A stretch of DNA of 64,000 nt from Excoecaria cochinchinensis. Taxonomy: Eukaryota > Streptophyta > Magnoliopsida > Malpighiales > Euphorbiaceae. A model generated the notes under the pieces. The model made no database searches. It was not told the DNA's origin and saw nothing but the letters and a program-made list of their open reading frames with translations. The first letter of the stretch is position 1. Each line of letters starts with the position of its first letter. Position numbers and translations under genes: made by a program. The stretch is taken from positions 3,508,001-3,572,000 of the forward strand of contig CANTUQ010000020.1 in NCBI GenBank assembly GCA_947683425.1, written 5' to 3'. This document shows positions 25,717 through 37,908 of this stretch, in pieces.

Positions 25717-26756
25717 CAATACTCGAGACTTTGCTTCGAAAGTGCCTTGGTTAAAATTTACAGTTGAGTTTTAATTTAAAAATTTTATCCTTTTTCGAAA
25801 CTGCATTGCATCTCATTAGAGCCTTAGATCTATGCTAGTTTGGTTCCTCTTTCAACCCTGGTGCATTCCCGAAGCACAACCCTACATTCACTCAATGTAG
25901 GGAAGTGTTAAGGATAATCACCAGCCCAAGCCTCGTACCATCATGGTATATTAAATGGAGACTCGATCGGTTGTTACGCTCGTGATGAGCTAGACCCGTT
26001 GGCAGGAACCATGCTTGGTGGCCCTAAAGTAACATCACCTTTGACCAAAGCTCATATAATACTTCCCCTAAGTGGTATGAACTATAATACTTTGCTTGCT
26101 ATATGGATCATTTTGTATTGGACAAACCAAAATAATCTGATTGGTCACCTAATCAAAGGCTTTCATGCCCAGATAGGCCCGTATCAATTTATTCGGACTG
26201 CCTAAATACACAATGATCATAACTCATGCGCCTGTGTATTAGTTAAGAGAGGTTATGCTGCCAGTTTTTCACTATGCACCATGCTCGTCCATCGGGTTCC
26301 CTGTTAGCCCATGGATCAAGCCCACCTAGGACAGAGACCGCATGACCTCGTGTGTGGGGGCAATAAGGTTGGAAAGATCTATTTGCTTGCATGTGGTTGT
26401 GGATGATGCATTGCATATTCACGTCATTCATGCACAAATAAATTTTTTTTCTCCCTATGTATACATCTTATTCTTTGCATATAATTATTACATGTACATA
26501 TCATCCTGTGTATAGTTTTTCACATGTCTCACATGTATCATTGTAATCTCTTTTAGTCATTGTATACCATTTGTTGCACAGCACGATCACGCATTGCATA
26601 TTATTTATGCATCATTCTAACCCTTTGCCTTTCAGCCACTGTAGACCACGTGCTTGGGTGGTTAATGGATCCCAATAGTTTCCTAAGGAGCGATCAGAGT
26701 TCACATGGGCTGACAAAGTTTTAGCATTCTTATTAAAGCATCTGAAAGTATTAAAA
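25717..26756 (+). other. Leader of element E
   Basis: Noncoding leader shared with elements A (40951-41823) and B (52103-52987): the same phrases occur in the same order, including TTCGAAAGTGCCTTGGTTAAAA, GAAGCACAACCCTAC, ATAATCACCAGCCCAAGCC, GATGAGCTAGACCCGTTGGC and CATCGGGTTCCCTGTTA. It carries the hairpin at 25880. Small open frames (25999-26205, 26243-26437) are not supported as genes. Confidence 0.8.
25880..25902 (+). ncRNA. Conserved leader hairpin (E)
   Basis: CCCTACAT / ATGTAGGG form an eight-base stem around TTCACTCA. The same hairpin is at the same distance from the primer site in A (41116-41138) and B (52262-52284). Loop bases TTCACTY are conserved and the outer six stem pairs are kept. 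It may be an RNA packaging or dimerisation element; that role is inferred. Confidence 0.5.
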
Positions 26757-27713
26757 ATGGCTGGCCCTTCACAATTAACAAAAGAGACTCGCGCCCTGAT
26801 TGCCTAGGAGATAGATAAAAGGTTTGAAAAGCTGGAAAAAAGGATGTTGGCTGTGATCAAAGAAAGAATGGATGCCATGGCGCTGGTTCTCCAAGCTCAG
26901 CTTATGGCAATAGCTATCAACCAAGTGAAGCCGACCACGATCGAGAAGGCTTATACAGCGACGGCTCCAGTACCTCCTTTTCCTTCTGAGACTAGAGGTA
27001 AGAGGTCACTTCATTCACCAGTTGAGCGAGGACAAAATAGGAGGCCTATTTTAGAACATGGCGTTATGTCCGAAGAGGATGAAGACCCTACAATTATGCG
27101 TACTTTAAAGAATGAAAGCTCAGAAGGCCTTGACAATAGTAAGGCGAATGCTAAGGCTGCAGAAGTCCCAGCCACTAGAGCAGTTTAGTCCCACCTCACT
27201 GTTTCGGGTAGGCCATTATCCTGGCACTTCACCCGTCTCGTCAGGAAAGGGAAGTTACAACCCTTGCCGACCGGGCCTGCTCCAAGTCAAGGACACCCTA
27301 GGCATAGGGCAGATTGGTACTGCACGTATCACCAGTATTCAAGGCATAAAATAGACTACTGTCGTCCTCTACGAGATCGCATTCAAGAACTGGTGCCAGA
27401 CCTAAAAAAGGAAAAGATTGTGGAAGCGCCAACCATGGAGGTGAGACAAAGGTATTTTTCTAATTTGGGCAGATCTTTGTCCTGGGTCCTCAAGAGGCTG
27501 ATAAAGGAAGGGATATTATAGCCATTGCCATCTAGGCCAGCTATAAGCCAGGGACAACCCAATCATAAGGAAGATGAGTATTGCGCCTACCACCAACACA
27601 CCGGGCATATCACAGATGATTGTAAGGCTTTAAGACATGCCATTCAAGACCTGATTGATTCCAATAAGATCTTCGATCCAGAAAAGCGAGAGGGAAAGAA
27701 TAAGATAGACTAA
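26757..27713 (+). pseudogene. Gag of element E: capsid core deleted, two zinc-finger-like modules kept
   Basis: One frame from the ATG at 26757 (same place and same TKETRALIA-type start as gag in A and B) to the stop at 27711, broken by in-frame stops at about 26805, 27186 and 27519. The N-terminal coil (EIDKRFEKLEKRM) is present. The Retrotrans_gag capsid core seen in A and B is absent, so an internal deletion is likely. Two homologous C-terminal modules follow, each a PLSW..LI.KGKLQPLP block and a C-x2-H-x4-x2-H-x4-C motif: CTYHQYSRHKIDYC at about 27329 and CAYHQHTGHITDDC at about 27578. In other Tat elements this region binds the RNA. Confidence 0.8.
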
Positions 27714-29383
27714 GTGCCTAAGTGGAAAGGCAGGACGGTTCTTAAGGATGGTGATGGACCATTGTCTGCAACAGTTATGTCGGCAAGAACGGGGGTTGAT
27801 TAGCCACTTAGAATGGTCTTTTTATCTTTAAACTGTTTAATAATGACATTTTAGCTTCATTAATAAGATGAACGCCTTTGCTTACTTATGTTATGTCTCT
27901 TATGATTTCAGTATGCATAATCATAATCATAACTCATTCATATTTAACATTGATTCAATTGATGCTGCTCCATTTAATCTCAGAAACTTTGGGAGAACCC
28001 AAAGAAAATCTTGATAGCATCTGTTATAACTCCTGAAGAGAGATCAAAACTTGAGAGAATTAAAACAAAAGGTCAAAAAGTCTTTGCCTGGACCTAGGAA
28101 GACATGCGGGAGATGATAATGGAGTCGTCAAACACACTAGGCTAGCATATCACAATCATGGACCAGTCACACAGAAGCCCCGAAGATTGAAGCTGAAAGG
28201 GGCAGAAAGGGTCAAAAAGGGGAATCCACAAGCAGAAATGAAGCCAAAATTTGTAGTCGAAGTTCAATGCCAGTCTTAGTTGGTCAATGTTGTACCAAAT
28301 TGAGAAGAGGAGGAGTGCGTGTATGTGTAAACTATTAGGATTTGAACAAAGCTTATCCTCGAAAGAACGAAAAAAAAGAAAAAAAGAACAAAGGAAAAAA
28401 AAAGAAAAAAATAAGAGAAAAATAAAATACAAAAAAGAGGGAAGGAAAAGAATCAATATGAAGATCTGAAAAAAATAAAAGAAAAGAGAAACTATTTGGG
28501 GGCAAGCTTTATTTAAATCCCGTTGACCAACGCATGCTCGTACTTTGCCATTTTTCTTGACTTCCAAGAAGGACCAAAAGGGGTATATTGACTTACAATG
28601 GACTCGGGTTACTCAAGCATAGGAATAGACATCATAGGGATGTGTACCCTATGGCCTCAAATGGACAAGGTCATCAAAGAAAATCCCAAGGAAATCCAAT
28701 ATATCGATATGGCCTCCCACACCATGCAGGGTTCAAGGACAGAAGGATGATTTATGGCTAAGGCTAGGAAGTTGCTATAGGGGTATGACATTAAAGACAG
28801 CAAGTTCTCTCTGTATTGCCCTCAAACCAATGGGACAAGATAGGCCACTAGCAAAGAAAATCTTGGTCAAGATGATCCAAAACTACAAAGGTTAGGTAAA
28901 GAAGTCGCCTTTTGCATTTTGAAGCTATAGAATGAACCACTATCGGAACCTCTAAAAGAGTCACCCATTATTCCTCGACACAGGGGGCAGAGGCAGTATA
29001 GCCAGTCAAAGGGAGCTCGAATCTTTGAGGACATTTATGGAAACCCAAATTTTAAAGGTCGACAGGACACAACAATAACAACAACAGTTAGACAATCAGA
29101 CAAGGACAGGTCGTGAGACTACTGCCACGGTCATATCTATCAGTAAACACTCTACTCGATTATCCAGGAAGCAACCATTGAAGAAGAAAGGCTTAGCCCT
29201 TAGACAAACAAGTTCAAATGTTCCATACGAATGAGGCAAGTCCAGGCCGAAGTGAGAGGATTCCCTTGTTCTTAGGAAATTATTATCCGAGACAGCAGCA
29301 ACAGACAGCAATGAAGATGGCTTCAAGAACCAATCAACGTCGATGAACTTAAGAGGGTCCATGGCTAAAGACTTAAAAATCAA
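27714..29383 (+). pseudogene. Scrambled pol remnant of element E
   Basis: Pieces of pol in order but not in one frame. The stretch before the reverse transcriptase lies at about 27975-28105 (homologous to 44930-45045 in A; ends in an FAWT-like phrase). A DLNKA reverse-transcriptase motif is at 28315-28365, followed by an A-rich tract and an inverted copy of the same motif (28497-28567, minus strand). Integrase traces follow: a RIDIIG-like phrase at about 28621, a PQTN-like phrase at 28820, and the end of integrase at 28925-29040. RNase H and most of the reverse transcriptase are missing. Element B has the same set of pieces with the same junctions. No functional enzyme could be made. Confidence 0.75.
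28315..28567. repeat. Inverted reverse-transcriptase fragments around an A-rich tract (E)
   Basis: Plus arm 28315-28365 reads VRVCV.Y.DLNKAYP. Minus arm 28567-28497 reads KNGKVRACVGQRDLNKACPQ on the minus strand. Between them is a tract of about 110 bp made of A runs with few G. The arms are imperfect inverted repeats, and an equivalent arrangement is found in B at 54754-55003. Confidence 0.75.
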
Positions 29384-31180
29384 AAGAAGAGAATAAAAGC
29401 CCCGCGAGTCAAAAACTGAAAAAAGGTGGCCTTACTAAAAATGGGCGCCTCGTCAGTGTGAAAATAGAGAAAAGGCATCCTAGACAAAAATTAGAGGCTT
29501 AAGAAAAAATATCCAATCAAGAAAACCCGAGAGGGCTGATTGGAGATGGGAGTTTGATGCTTACAAGATCTACTCTGAGATTAGATGTAGTTATGCAATT
29601 TGAATCGATGTTAGATAATGATCATGTATAGAGAAATCATACTGAAATGTACACAATCTTTGCAAATACACGTGTTCATTATTTTCTAGTTCATTTATAA
29701 AAAGAGAAATGTTGTTCATTACTGAATGCATGAAATCTAAATGAGTACACTCTGCTCCTGCTCTCACCATCCGAATGTCTAAGTCGATGAGTTCTAGTAT
29801 TGATTGCAGGACTAAGCACCTACCTCTTGAATGCATTAGTGGGAGTGAAGGAACAACCCTCAACAGATGGCATAATAGTATTTGCCGATAGCTCGCCTAG
29901 AGGCCGTGATGTTCGGAGGTAACAGCCAAAGATAAAGGTCCACCTTGGAAAGATAGAGATGCCTCATTAATCCCTCTGAACTATTGAGCACAATGGGTAG
30001 TAATGTAAAAGGCAGCCTCATGAAGCCCTAAAGAACCCAATCCTTATCCGCTACCTTACCCAATCTCGCAACACATTCATCAAGATAGGTCATAGAATGC
30101 AACCAATGCTAAGGAGAAGATGTCTCAGAGAATAACTGCTATTTACCCTAGGAAGAGGCTTTGATAGTAGCTCCAACTTTTCTTACAGCCGTACCGAAAA
30201 GGCAAGAGAGTCTAAAAAAAAAAGACCGTTAGAGATGAAAACCGTGACTGGCTCTCTAAACAAAAGTTAGGCTAAAGGGTAGGGTGAAAACCTGTGAACA
30301 GGCAGTCTATCCTTCAAAAAAATGAAATGAATAAAACCCGCTGGATTGGGTTGGGTCCAGTCCAGGCAAAAAATCCCTAAAGGGACGCATTTTTCGCTAA
30401 GAAAAGCTAATGTGAAAATCCACGAGGGACGCACTACCTTTAAAACAATGACTTTTGAAGCCTGGAACGATAAGGCAGCATTACTCCAAATGACTTTCCT
30501 TTAGGTAGAGCTTGATTCAGAGTCAAAGGGGGCAAAATGCTCGTTGATCGGGGGCCAAAGATGCGCACGAGTCAGTTCTCTTTGAAAATATTATGGGGAA
30601 AAGTCTGCAAAGCCAAGACAACGCTTTTCTAGATCCTTGGAAGCATCAGACAATGTGAGCAGCCGAGCAGTACCCTCAACGAATCCCTTAACCACCTGGG
30701 ATGTGGTCTATTCATTTTTGCATGTCACGTGCATTCAGTCTTTTACATGTATAGATATACACACACAATTCTTGTCCATTAATCCTTTGCATGTGTTTCT
30801 TATATATAGTTTTGTATGTATATTTCACACCCATGATTCCATACACACACACAGTCTGTTGTATATGTTGTTGTGTACATGATTCAAAAGGAAAGGTCCG
30901 AGTAGACCTCATGAGCAAGGATGGTCCAAAGGACGGATTCATATCAACATTATTGGCCACAGTATCTGGCATAAAATCAGGTGTATATGTACAGAGGTGG
31001 AATGCCCAGAAGAATAAACTTATTCATGACACGCCATGCTAAGGGTAATTCGAAATCCCACAAATCCACAGAAAAGAAGATCCTTTGAGAAGCCAAACTA
31101 TCAACACATACTTTAGTCGGAGGCAATCAAATGTAGAAATGGGCTGAGGTACAATTTCAGCTCTACATTGGCGTTCATCC
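29384..31180 (+). other. 3' noncoding region of element E
   Basis: Noncoding. Blocks shared with A and B occur in the same order: AAGAAGAGAATAAA..CCCCGCG (29380), GGGCGCCTCGTCA (29443), GAGAAAACCC (29520), AAGAGACCGTTAGAGATGAAAACCGTGACTGG-type phrase (30218), GCTAATGTGAAAATCCACGAGGGACGCACTACC-type phrase (30405). From about 30700 to 30870 there is a CACACA/TGTATA-rich stretch shared with B only. Antisense open frames at 29096-29383 and 29591-29863 are not genes. Confidence 0.65.
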
Positions 31181-31720
31181 ATGCCGGACAATCAAGTCAA
31201 GATGAAGTCCTCACTAGAATGGAATCTCAAGGACCTGCTCCTAGAAAGACATTTAAGAGAGCAAGCCGACTCATACACACCATGTCAGGAGCAACAAGGT
31301 AAGTTTCTCTACCGTAAGATGTATGCTTGTACACATCACACAATAGTCAAGATGAAGTCCTCACGAGAGAAGAATCTCAAGGACCTGCTCCCAAGAGGGA
31401 AAAGAATAAGCCTTTCTCATGCACACCATGCCGGGAGAAAACAGGTAAGTTTCTCTGTCATAAGATGTATGCTCACACACCTCACACAATCCATATTCAA
31501 ATGTATGAATATTGCACACACATGATTCCACACACATGCACAATGTTTTGTATATGTACATGGCCCAGATGAGGGGTCCGAATAGACCTCATGTTTAAAG
31601 ATGATTCAAGAGATGAGTTCAGCCTAACATTGTCAGACTCATGCATATCGGGCCAGAAGCCACCAAGTAAGTTTCCCTATCATAAGATATACGCTCACAT
31701 ACATCACATAGTAAGTGTAT
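31181..31720 (+). repeat. About 150 bp tandem repeat in element E
   Basis: Two good copies (about 31185-31335 and 31347-31490) and a partial third (31640-31705). Shared landmarks are GTCAAGATGAAGTCCTCAC, AATCTCAAGGACCTGCTCC, GGTAAGTTTCTCT and AAGATGTATGCT. The plus-strand open frames here arise from the repeat. Confidence 0.75.
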
Positions 31721-32602
31721 CAAAACCAAATTAAAATGTACAAATTCTCAAACAAATGCAAATATACAAAGAATACAAACTCTCAAACCAAAACAGCAAA
31801 AACAACTTCTTAAACCCAAAACAACAGAGGCAAATTCTCAAAAAAAAACAAGACAAAACAAAGAGAAAAATATATTTTCAAGGCCTTGAAAATCCAATAT
31901 ACTGTAAATACATTCAAAATGTAAAGGTCAAGAACAAAACAAGAAAAAAAATAAAAACAAAAACGAAAATAAAATAGAAAAATCACCCGCCTGCAGGCAA
32001 ACAGCAAAATTTCCAATCTAATTTTTTCTTTCAGAAAGCTTAAATCTTTTTTTCGCCCCGGAGGCTCAACATCAAATTCTCTCACCCTCTTGAGAAGTAT
32101 GCAGGTCTTTTCAACAAGGAGGCTGCATTGGAAATGATAGAGGAATCGATATCTGGCATGTCACAGTCGGTGCAATCAAGAAAATAGGGAACAACTAGCC
32201 GTCCTTCAGGGGGCACACATCTAACAATGCCCCCAACAGGTATGTACTGCCACAGGTAAGCATCTCTTTTATGTACCTTGCACACTTGCTTTTCCCTTTT
32301 TTTGTAGTAAAAAAGAAGAGGTTTAGGATAAGCGCCAGTAAAGAAAGCGACGAACGAGTCACCATGTCAACCCAAGGATGGTCAATAGTCAGGCACTAGG
32401 TTAACCAGATGGGGGTCGGCAAATACATCATTCAGATAATGGTTAATAGGTAGACACCAAGTAGACTGGATGGGGGTCAAAAAGTTAAAAAGCAGACATT
32501 GTACTAGCCGGATGGGGGTTAGCAGATCAGACATTGCAGTAGCCGGATGTTGGTTAGCAGATCAGACATTGAACTAGCCGAGACGAGGCCAGCAGAATAC
32601 AA
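31721..32602 (+). other. Noncoding stretch of element E with A-rich and 45 bp repeat parts
   Basis: 31721-31985 is very A-rich (runs of AAACAAGAC type). 32370-32590 has about four degenerate copies of a phrase like ACTAGCCGGATGGGGGTTAGCAGATCAGACATTG. No coding potential is seen. Confidence 0.6.
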
Positions 32603-33600
32603 GCGGTAGAACAGATCGCAAACAGAGGTTATAGTCAGAGAGTACTGCATCTCACAGACACCGTGCAGGCTGGGACAAGGCTAGCGGATCACCAGCGGTA
32701 GAACAGATCGCAAATAGAGGTTGTAGTCAGAGAGTACTGCATCTCACAAACACCGTGCAGGCCAGGACGAGGCTAGCAGATCACCAGCGGTAAAACAGAT
32801 TGCAAACAGAGGTTGTAGTCAGAGAGTACTGCATCTCACAGACACCATGCAGGCCGGGATGAGGCTAGCGGATCACTAGCGGTAGAACAAATAGCAAACA
32901 GAGGTTGTAGTCAGAGAGTACTGCATCTCACAGACACCGTACAAGCCGGGACAAGGCTAGCGGATCACCAGCGGTAGAACAGATCGCAAACAGAGGTTGT
33001 AGTCAGAAAGTACTGCATCTCACAGACACTGTGCAGGCCGGGACGAGGCTAGCGGATCACCAGCAGTAGAACAGATCGCAATAGAGGATGCAGTTAGACA
33101 ACACTTCACCTCACACCGTGCAGGCCAAGATGAGGCTAGCGAGACAGACCAGCCGCCGTGCAGACCGAGATGAGGTTAGCGGGGAACAGCGATAGAACAG
33201 ATCGCAACAGAGGATGCAGTTAGACAACACTTCACCTCGCACCGTGCAGGCCGGGATGAGGCTAACGGGACACCAGCGATAGAACAGATCACAACAAAGG
33301 ATGCAGTTAGACAACACTTCACCTCACACCGTGCAGGCCGGGACGAGGCTAGCGGGACACCAGCAATAGAATAGATCGCAATAGAGAATGCATTTTGACA
33401 ACACTTCACCTCACACCGCGCAGGCTGAGATGAGGCTAGCGGGACAGATCAATCGCCGTGCAGACCGAGATGAGGTTAGCGAGGGACAGCGATAGAACAG
33501 ATCGCAACAGAGGATGCAGTTAGACAACACTTCACCTCACGCCGTACAAGCCGACCGAAGGCGAGCGGGACAATGCGATAGAAAAGATTGCAAACGAGCC
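32603..33600 (+). repeat. 92 bp tandem repeat array and shorter variants (E)
   Basis: Unit GCGGTAGAACAGATCGC... starts at 32603, 32695, 32787, 32879 and 32971, exactly 92 bp apart, then a diverged copy at 33063. From 33190 onward a shorter variant (about 86 bp, with AGAGGATGCAGTTAGAC) recurs. The same repeat family, more decayed, is in B at 57540-57840. Minus-strand open frames in this region are products of the repeat. Such 3' tandem arrays are known in Tat/Ogre-lineage elements and can seed satellites. Confidence 0.88.
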
Positions 33601-33738
33601 ACAGTCTGATAGCGCTACAGCTCAACGGCAACAAGTCGCAACATTCCACACAGCAAAAAGGTAAGAGCTGCCTCAGGTACGCATCTCTTTCCTTATTCTC
33701 TAAATTTTGGCTCATCTAGGCACTAGTACACTAGTTTT

Positions 33739-33756
33739 TCCAAAATTGGGGGCAAC
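33739..33756 (+). promoter_or_regulatory. Polypurine tract region before the 3' LTR of E
   Basis: CCAAAATTGGGGGCAAC lies directly before TGTAGACACC. It is identical in B (57939-57955) and one repeat of G shorter in A (60466-60480). The preceding 80 bp (CAGGTACGCATCTCTTTCC..GGCTCATCTAGGCAC) are also conserved in all three. Confidence 0.65.
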
Positions 33757-36700
33757 TGTAGACACCGGTCCTGAGACAGCCCAGATCAGAGTTACCCAAT
33801 GATGATAAGACGCCTTTCCACAGGCAAAAAGGTTAAAAGTGATGATTTTCTTTTCAAATTTGCATTTTGGAGTGAAAAAAAGTAAAAAAATAATAAAAAA
33901 ATTTTAAAAATTAGTTTTGAAAAATGGGGGCTTGAAATTATAATATTTTTAGTTAAATTAGAAAATAAAAAAAATTAAAAAAAAATAAAAAAATTTCTGA
34001 GCATCGCCAGCGGCGGCGCCTTGCGGAAGCGCGCAGGCGCGCGCGACGTCGATTTTGCGAGCAACGCCGCGCGCGTGCCTTACGCGCTACGGATGCCTAT
34101 CGGGCGCTCCGACGGGCGTCCGTAGCACCTGTTCCGCCGCAAATGAGCAATTTCGCCCCAAAATTCAATTTTTCCGATTTTTTTTCATAAAATTCGATTT
34201 TTTATCACTTTTTTTAGGGATTTTAAGGTTTTTTTCAATTTTTAAAATTTAAAATTATTAATATCTGATTTTATTAAGTTTTATCCCTTTAATTAATATT
34301 ATTTTCCTATTTTCTTCATATAAAAAGAATAAGAAAGGGTCAAAAAGGGGAATTTTTCTTAGTGTTTTTTTTTTCATCTTTTCTCTTCTTCTTCCTTTCA
34401 AACTCTCTCAAAAATTCCAGATTTTCCCCACTAAAAGGAACAAAGAATTCAGTTCATCTTTTTCATCTTTTTTTCAATAGATTTCTTCTAAACATATATT
34501 TGAAAGGAGTTTTTGTTGTTGAATTTAATTTGGAGACAAATACAACAATTATTTGCTCTCAAAATTCATTTTTTTCTTCTTTATTTGTGTTCAATAAAAC
34601 TTTTTCCATTGATTTTCTTTTGAATCTCTTTTTGATGAAAAATTAATTTTGAGACAAACAAAATAATTATTTGTTATCAAAATCTAATTTTTTCATTTGA
34701 TTTTCTAAAATAAGACTTTTAATAATTTTTTCCTTGATACAAACAAAGTGATTGTTTGTTCGTAAAATCATTTTTCTTTATTTTAATCAATAAAAATCTT
34801 TATTTGATCAAAATCATTTATTTAGGCAAAAAAATCAATTCTTTGTTCTTAAAGAATTTTTGATCATTTTTTCATCCTATTTTTTCTTGGAATAAAATTC
34901 CAATATTTTCATCATATTACACTCTAATATTGCAAATCATCAAATAAAAAAAATCGATCATCATTTTACCTTCATCGAATCCGAAACTCTGAGGGTAAAC
35001 ATTCTGGGCTTATTTTTTCTTTTTATTATTTTTGTTCATGTTTAATTTATTCATGTATATTTTTATTAACTTCATTTATTTATTTATTTTATTTATTTCA
35101 GATTTATTTTATTTATATATGATTTTATTCTTATTTATGTATATTTTATTATTTTCATTAATTTATTTATTGTTCTCATTTATTTATTTATTTTATTGTT
35201 GTTATATTTGTTTTGTTGTGTATATATATTATTACATTTTTATTCATGTGAATATTGATCTCTTTTAATTCCTAACATGTAATTAATTTATTTTGCTTTA
35301 ATTTATCATTATTTTTAACGTATAATTAATAAATTCATTTTAATTGATATTTTTGCCATGTAAATGGTTTATATCATTTGTGAACATATTCAATTAATCA
35401 TATTGTTCATTTAATTGTTTTCATCATTCTTTAATTCATTCATTTTTATTATTCTTTTCTTTATTATTTTATATATTCATTGATTTGTTTATCTTCATCA
35501 TTATTGTTATCATGTTCATATTTTTACATATTAACTCATTAACATAATTTATTTATTCTAGTTAAATCATTCAATTCTTTTATCATTTAATGTATGTTTT
35601 TATTTATTTTGATTTGTTAACATTTTAATTCAATTATCATTCTTTCACATCCTCTTGTTTTATTTTAATTCGTCATTTATTTTATATTTAATTGATTTTA
35701 ATTGATTTAATTACTAACATTATTTTATTTGTGTTTTATGATTATTTCACATCTTATTTTCCTTTTGGGCAATTTTTGCGAGCACACGGGAAGATCTAGA
35801 AGGCTCGTTTGGGATCAAGTATTTATTCATTTCATTTCTAATATTTTATTTATTTGGCTTTTCCATTTATTTTGCCATGTAATTTTCTTGTAAAATTATT
35901 TATTTAGGCCCGCTAGAAAGAAAGTCACTAAACCATTTTTATTAATTAATTTGGTATTTTTTCTAATAAAGATGGGACCAATGTCTCAATTTTCTCTATC
36001 CAAAATCATCACATCAAAACTGTTTCATAATAAATATGCATGCGAGGACCAATGTCCTCATCATTAATAAATACCCCGATTTATGCATGATTTGTATTTT
36101 ATTTACAATGGGGATTGTATTCCGCTTTAGTTTTGTTATAATCTATTTTCATGCACTTTACTTTAATTATGCTTTATTTTTCGCTTCTTTCGAATGAATA
36201 ACTTGCGCTTTAATTTAATTGCACTGAATTGAATGAGGAATTGGATGAAACAATAAATTCAAAACTCGATTATAAATCTAACCAAGGTATAAATAAATGG
36301 GAGGTCACGAACCTACTATGGTCTTTGGCTCAATGAGGCGAGAGGGCCACCTCGGCATTTTGTTGGGGTGGCAACCTCCAAGACACCTCTTGTGTCCCGT
36401 AAAAGAGTCAAATTTGCACAGTCCTGGGCGCCACGAGGCGAGAGGGCCATCTTAATGTTCTATTAAGGTGGATACCTCTAAGACACCTCTGGTTTGCCCA
36501 AGCATGAGGCTAGAGGACCATTCTATCGTTAGGGTGGATACCTCCAAGACACCTCCGGCTTGCCTATGATGGACATAGCAGTGCTGTCTTAGGCTCACTG
36601 AGGCTAGACGACCTTTCCCAATGTTCTATTGGGTGGCCACTCCAAGAAACCTCCTTGTTGCCCAACATAGACGCACTTGTAAATACCTTACAAGTTTTCA

Positions 36701-36766
36701 CGAACCTCTACCCGATCGCCCTATAAGCGGGCATTTGGGAAGCCCCGGGGTTCGGCGCGCGTCACA
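33757..36766 (+). repeat. 3' LTR of element E (3010 bp)
   Basis: Starts TGTAGACACCGG and ends CGCGCGTCACA. It contains a GC-rich block (34000-34140), the TATA candidate TATAAAAA at 34319, long T-rich tracts, the GAGGAC-CAAT-GTCCTC hairpin at 36044, an AATAAATACCCCG poly(A)-type block, and several copies of GGCGAGAGGGCCA / CCTCCAAGACACCTC phrases at 36290-36560. The T-rich open frames (for example 35032-35268) are low-complexity. Confidence 0.93.
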
Positions 36767-37908
36767 ATAACACATAGGGATCTTAAGCAAGATCCAAACT
36801 CATAGCGATCACGACGATCCAAATGCATAGAGACCTGATCAGGGTCTAAGATATGCAAAGGCTACAGCAAACTGAACTCTATAGGCATGTCTATCTATCC
36901 ATTACATGACTATTGTAGGTTAAACATTAATTCAATTATTGATCATACAGTGGAACATATAATAATTCAAACATTGAAATATATATAAAGTACAAGTGAG
37001 AAACCATGCAAAAAGAGATAAAAAATAAACAATTGAAGAACAGGGGAGGTCGCGCTCGCGACACCCAGTTATGCCCTCAATAAAGGCAATTCCCACACGG
37101 GGATGCGCTCGCGACAGCCAGCAACACTCGCAAGGGGAAGCAGACTGGCCTCTATCGTGCTCATGACAGTGGGCGGGTAGGCCATTATTGCGCTCGCGAT
37201 AGAGAGGGCCACACTGGAGCTCGGTTCCGCACACTTTGTCGCGCTCGCGATAGAGTCATATTTTTGGGTCTAATTCCGAGCTCAACAGCTCTCCTCACTC
37301 CAAATTCCTCCAAATCCCAAAAAATAAACCAAAATACTTCAACCTAAGCATCACAAATCATTCCAACCATGTTTTTAATTATTCAATCAAAGTTTTACAC
37401 TAATTAAAAGTGACTGATTAGGCAAAACAAGACAATATACACAATCAAACTTCAAACCCACTTAGAATCAATAAAATCCCACAAAATGACTCCAACTCTT
37501 CATACACCCAATTACTTCCAAATTCTTCTTAATTTAGACAACACCCATTTCAATCATGTATCAAAACATACTCATTTACACAAATTTCCAGAAATTCATA
37601 GCAATAGCTCAAAAGTAAAATTAACACAAATGCACAAAATTCCCAAACCTTTTCTCCTATGCTCCTCAAGGAAAATTGGTTGCACTACTTCCTACTTATT
37701 CCTTCCCTTTAGGTTCTCTAGCTAGAATTTCTTATTAAACAAGCCAAATCACACCAAAGCTCAAAACCCATACACAACCATCAAAGAAATCAAATAGAAG
37801 AAGAAGAAGAAGAAGAAGGAGAAGAAGAAGAAGAAGAAACACTTACTTGAATACCCTTAAATTGCCAACACCCACCAAGACTTGCAGCAATAGAGGAAAG
37901 AAGATGAG
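36767..37908 (-). mobile_element. LTR D(-), first part
   Basis: Reverse complement of D(+): the phrase CTAAGATATGC, the CGCTCGCGA array (37045-37255), and the AAGAAGAAG tract just before element A. It continues at 63428-63820 after element A. Its left end is replaced by element E. Confidence 0.82.
37875..37908 (+). repeat. 34 bp direct duplication flanking element A, left copy
   Basis: A 34 bp sequence (starts CCAAGACTTGCAGC, ends GAAGATGAG) directly before element A is repeated identically directly after it (63428-63461). D(+) shows no second copy at the equivalent place. The expected size for this group is 5 bp. Confidence 0.9.

Larger units (their letters stand above)
21401..36766 (+). 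mobile_element. Element E: Tat-like gypsy retrotransposon, non-autonomous, 5' truncated
   Basis: Layout: truncated 5' LTR (to 25697), tRNA-Arg primer site, leader, shortened gag, scrambled pol remnant, long 3' noncoding region with tandem repeats, polypurine tract and a full 3' LTR (33757-36766). The 3' LTR lies in D(-), with ATAAC next (36767-36771). The left target duplication is lost because the first roughly 310 bp of the 5' LTR are missing. A probable copia solo LTR (21424-23032) is nested in the 5' LTR. Confidence 0.88.

Noticed and set aside
29096..29863. Minus-strand frames of 95 and 90 residues in element E
   Set aside because: Antisense to the integrase remnant and 3' noncoding region; a similar antisense frame in B (55579-55833) is not conserved as a protein.
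32603..33600. Possible CRISPR array because of regular repeats
   Set aside because: Units are contiguous without unique spacers, in plant retrotransposon DNA with no cas genes.
33111..33715. Three minus-strand frames with a repeating CDLFYR or AICSIA-like text
   Set aside because: They follow the tandem repeat of element E and have no start, domain or conservation.
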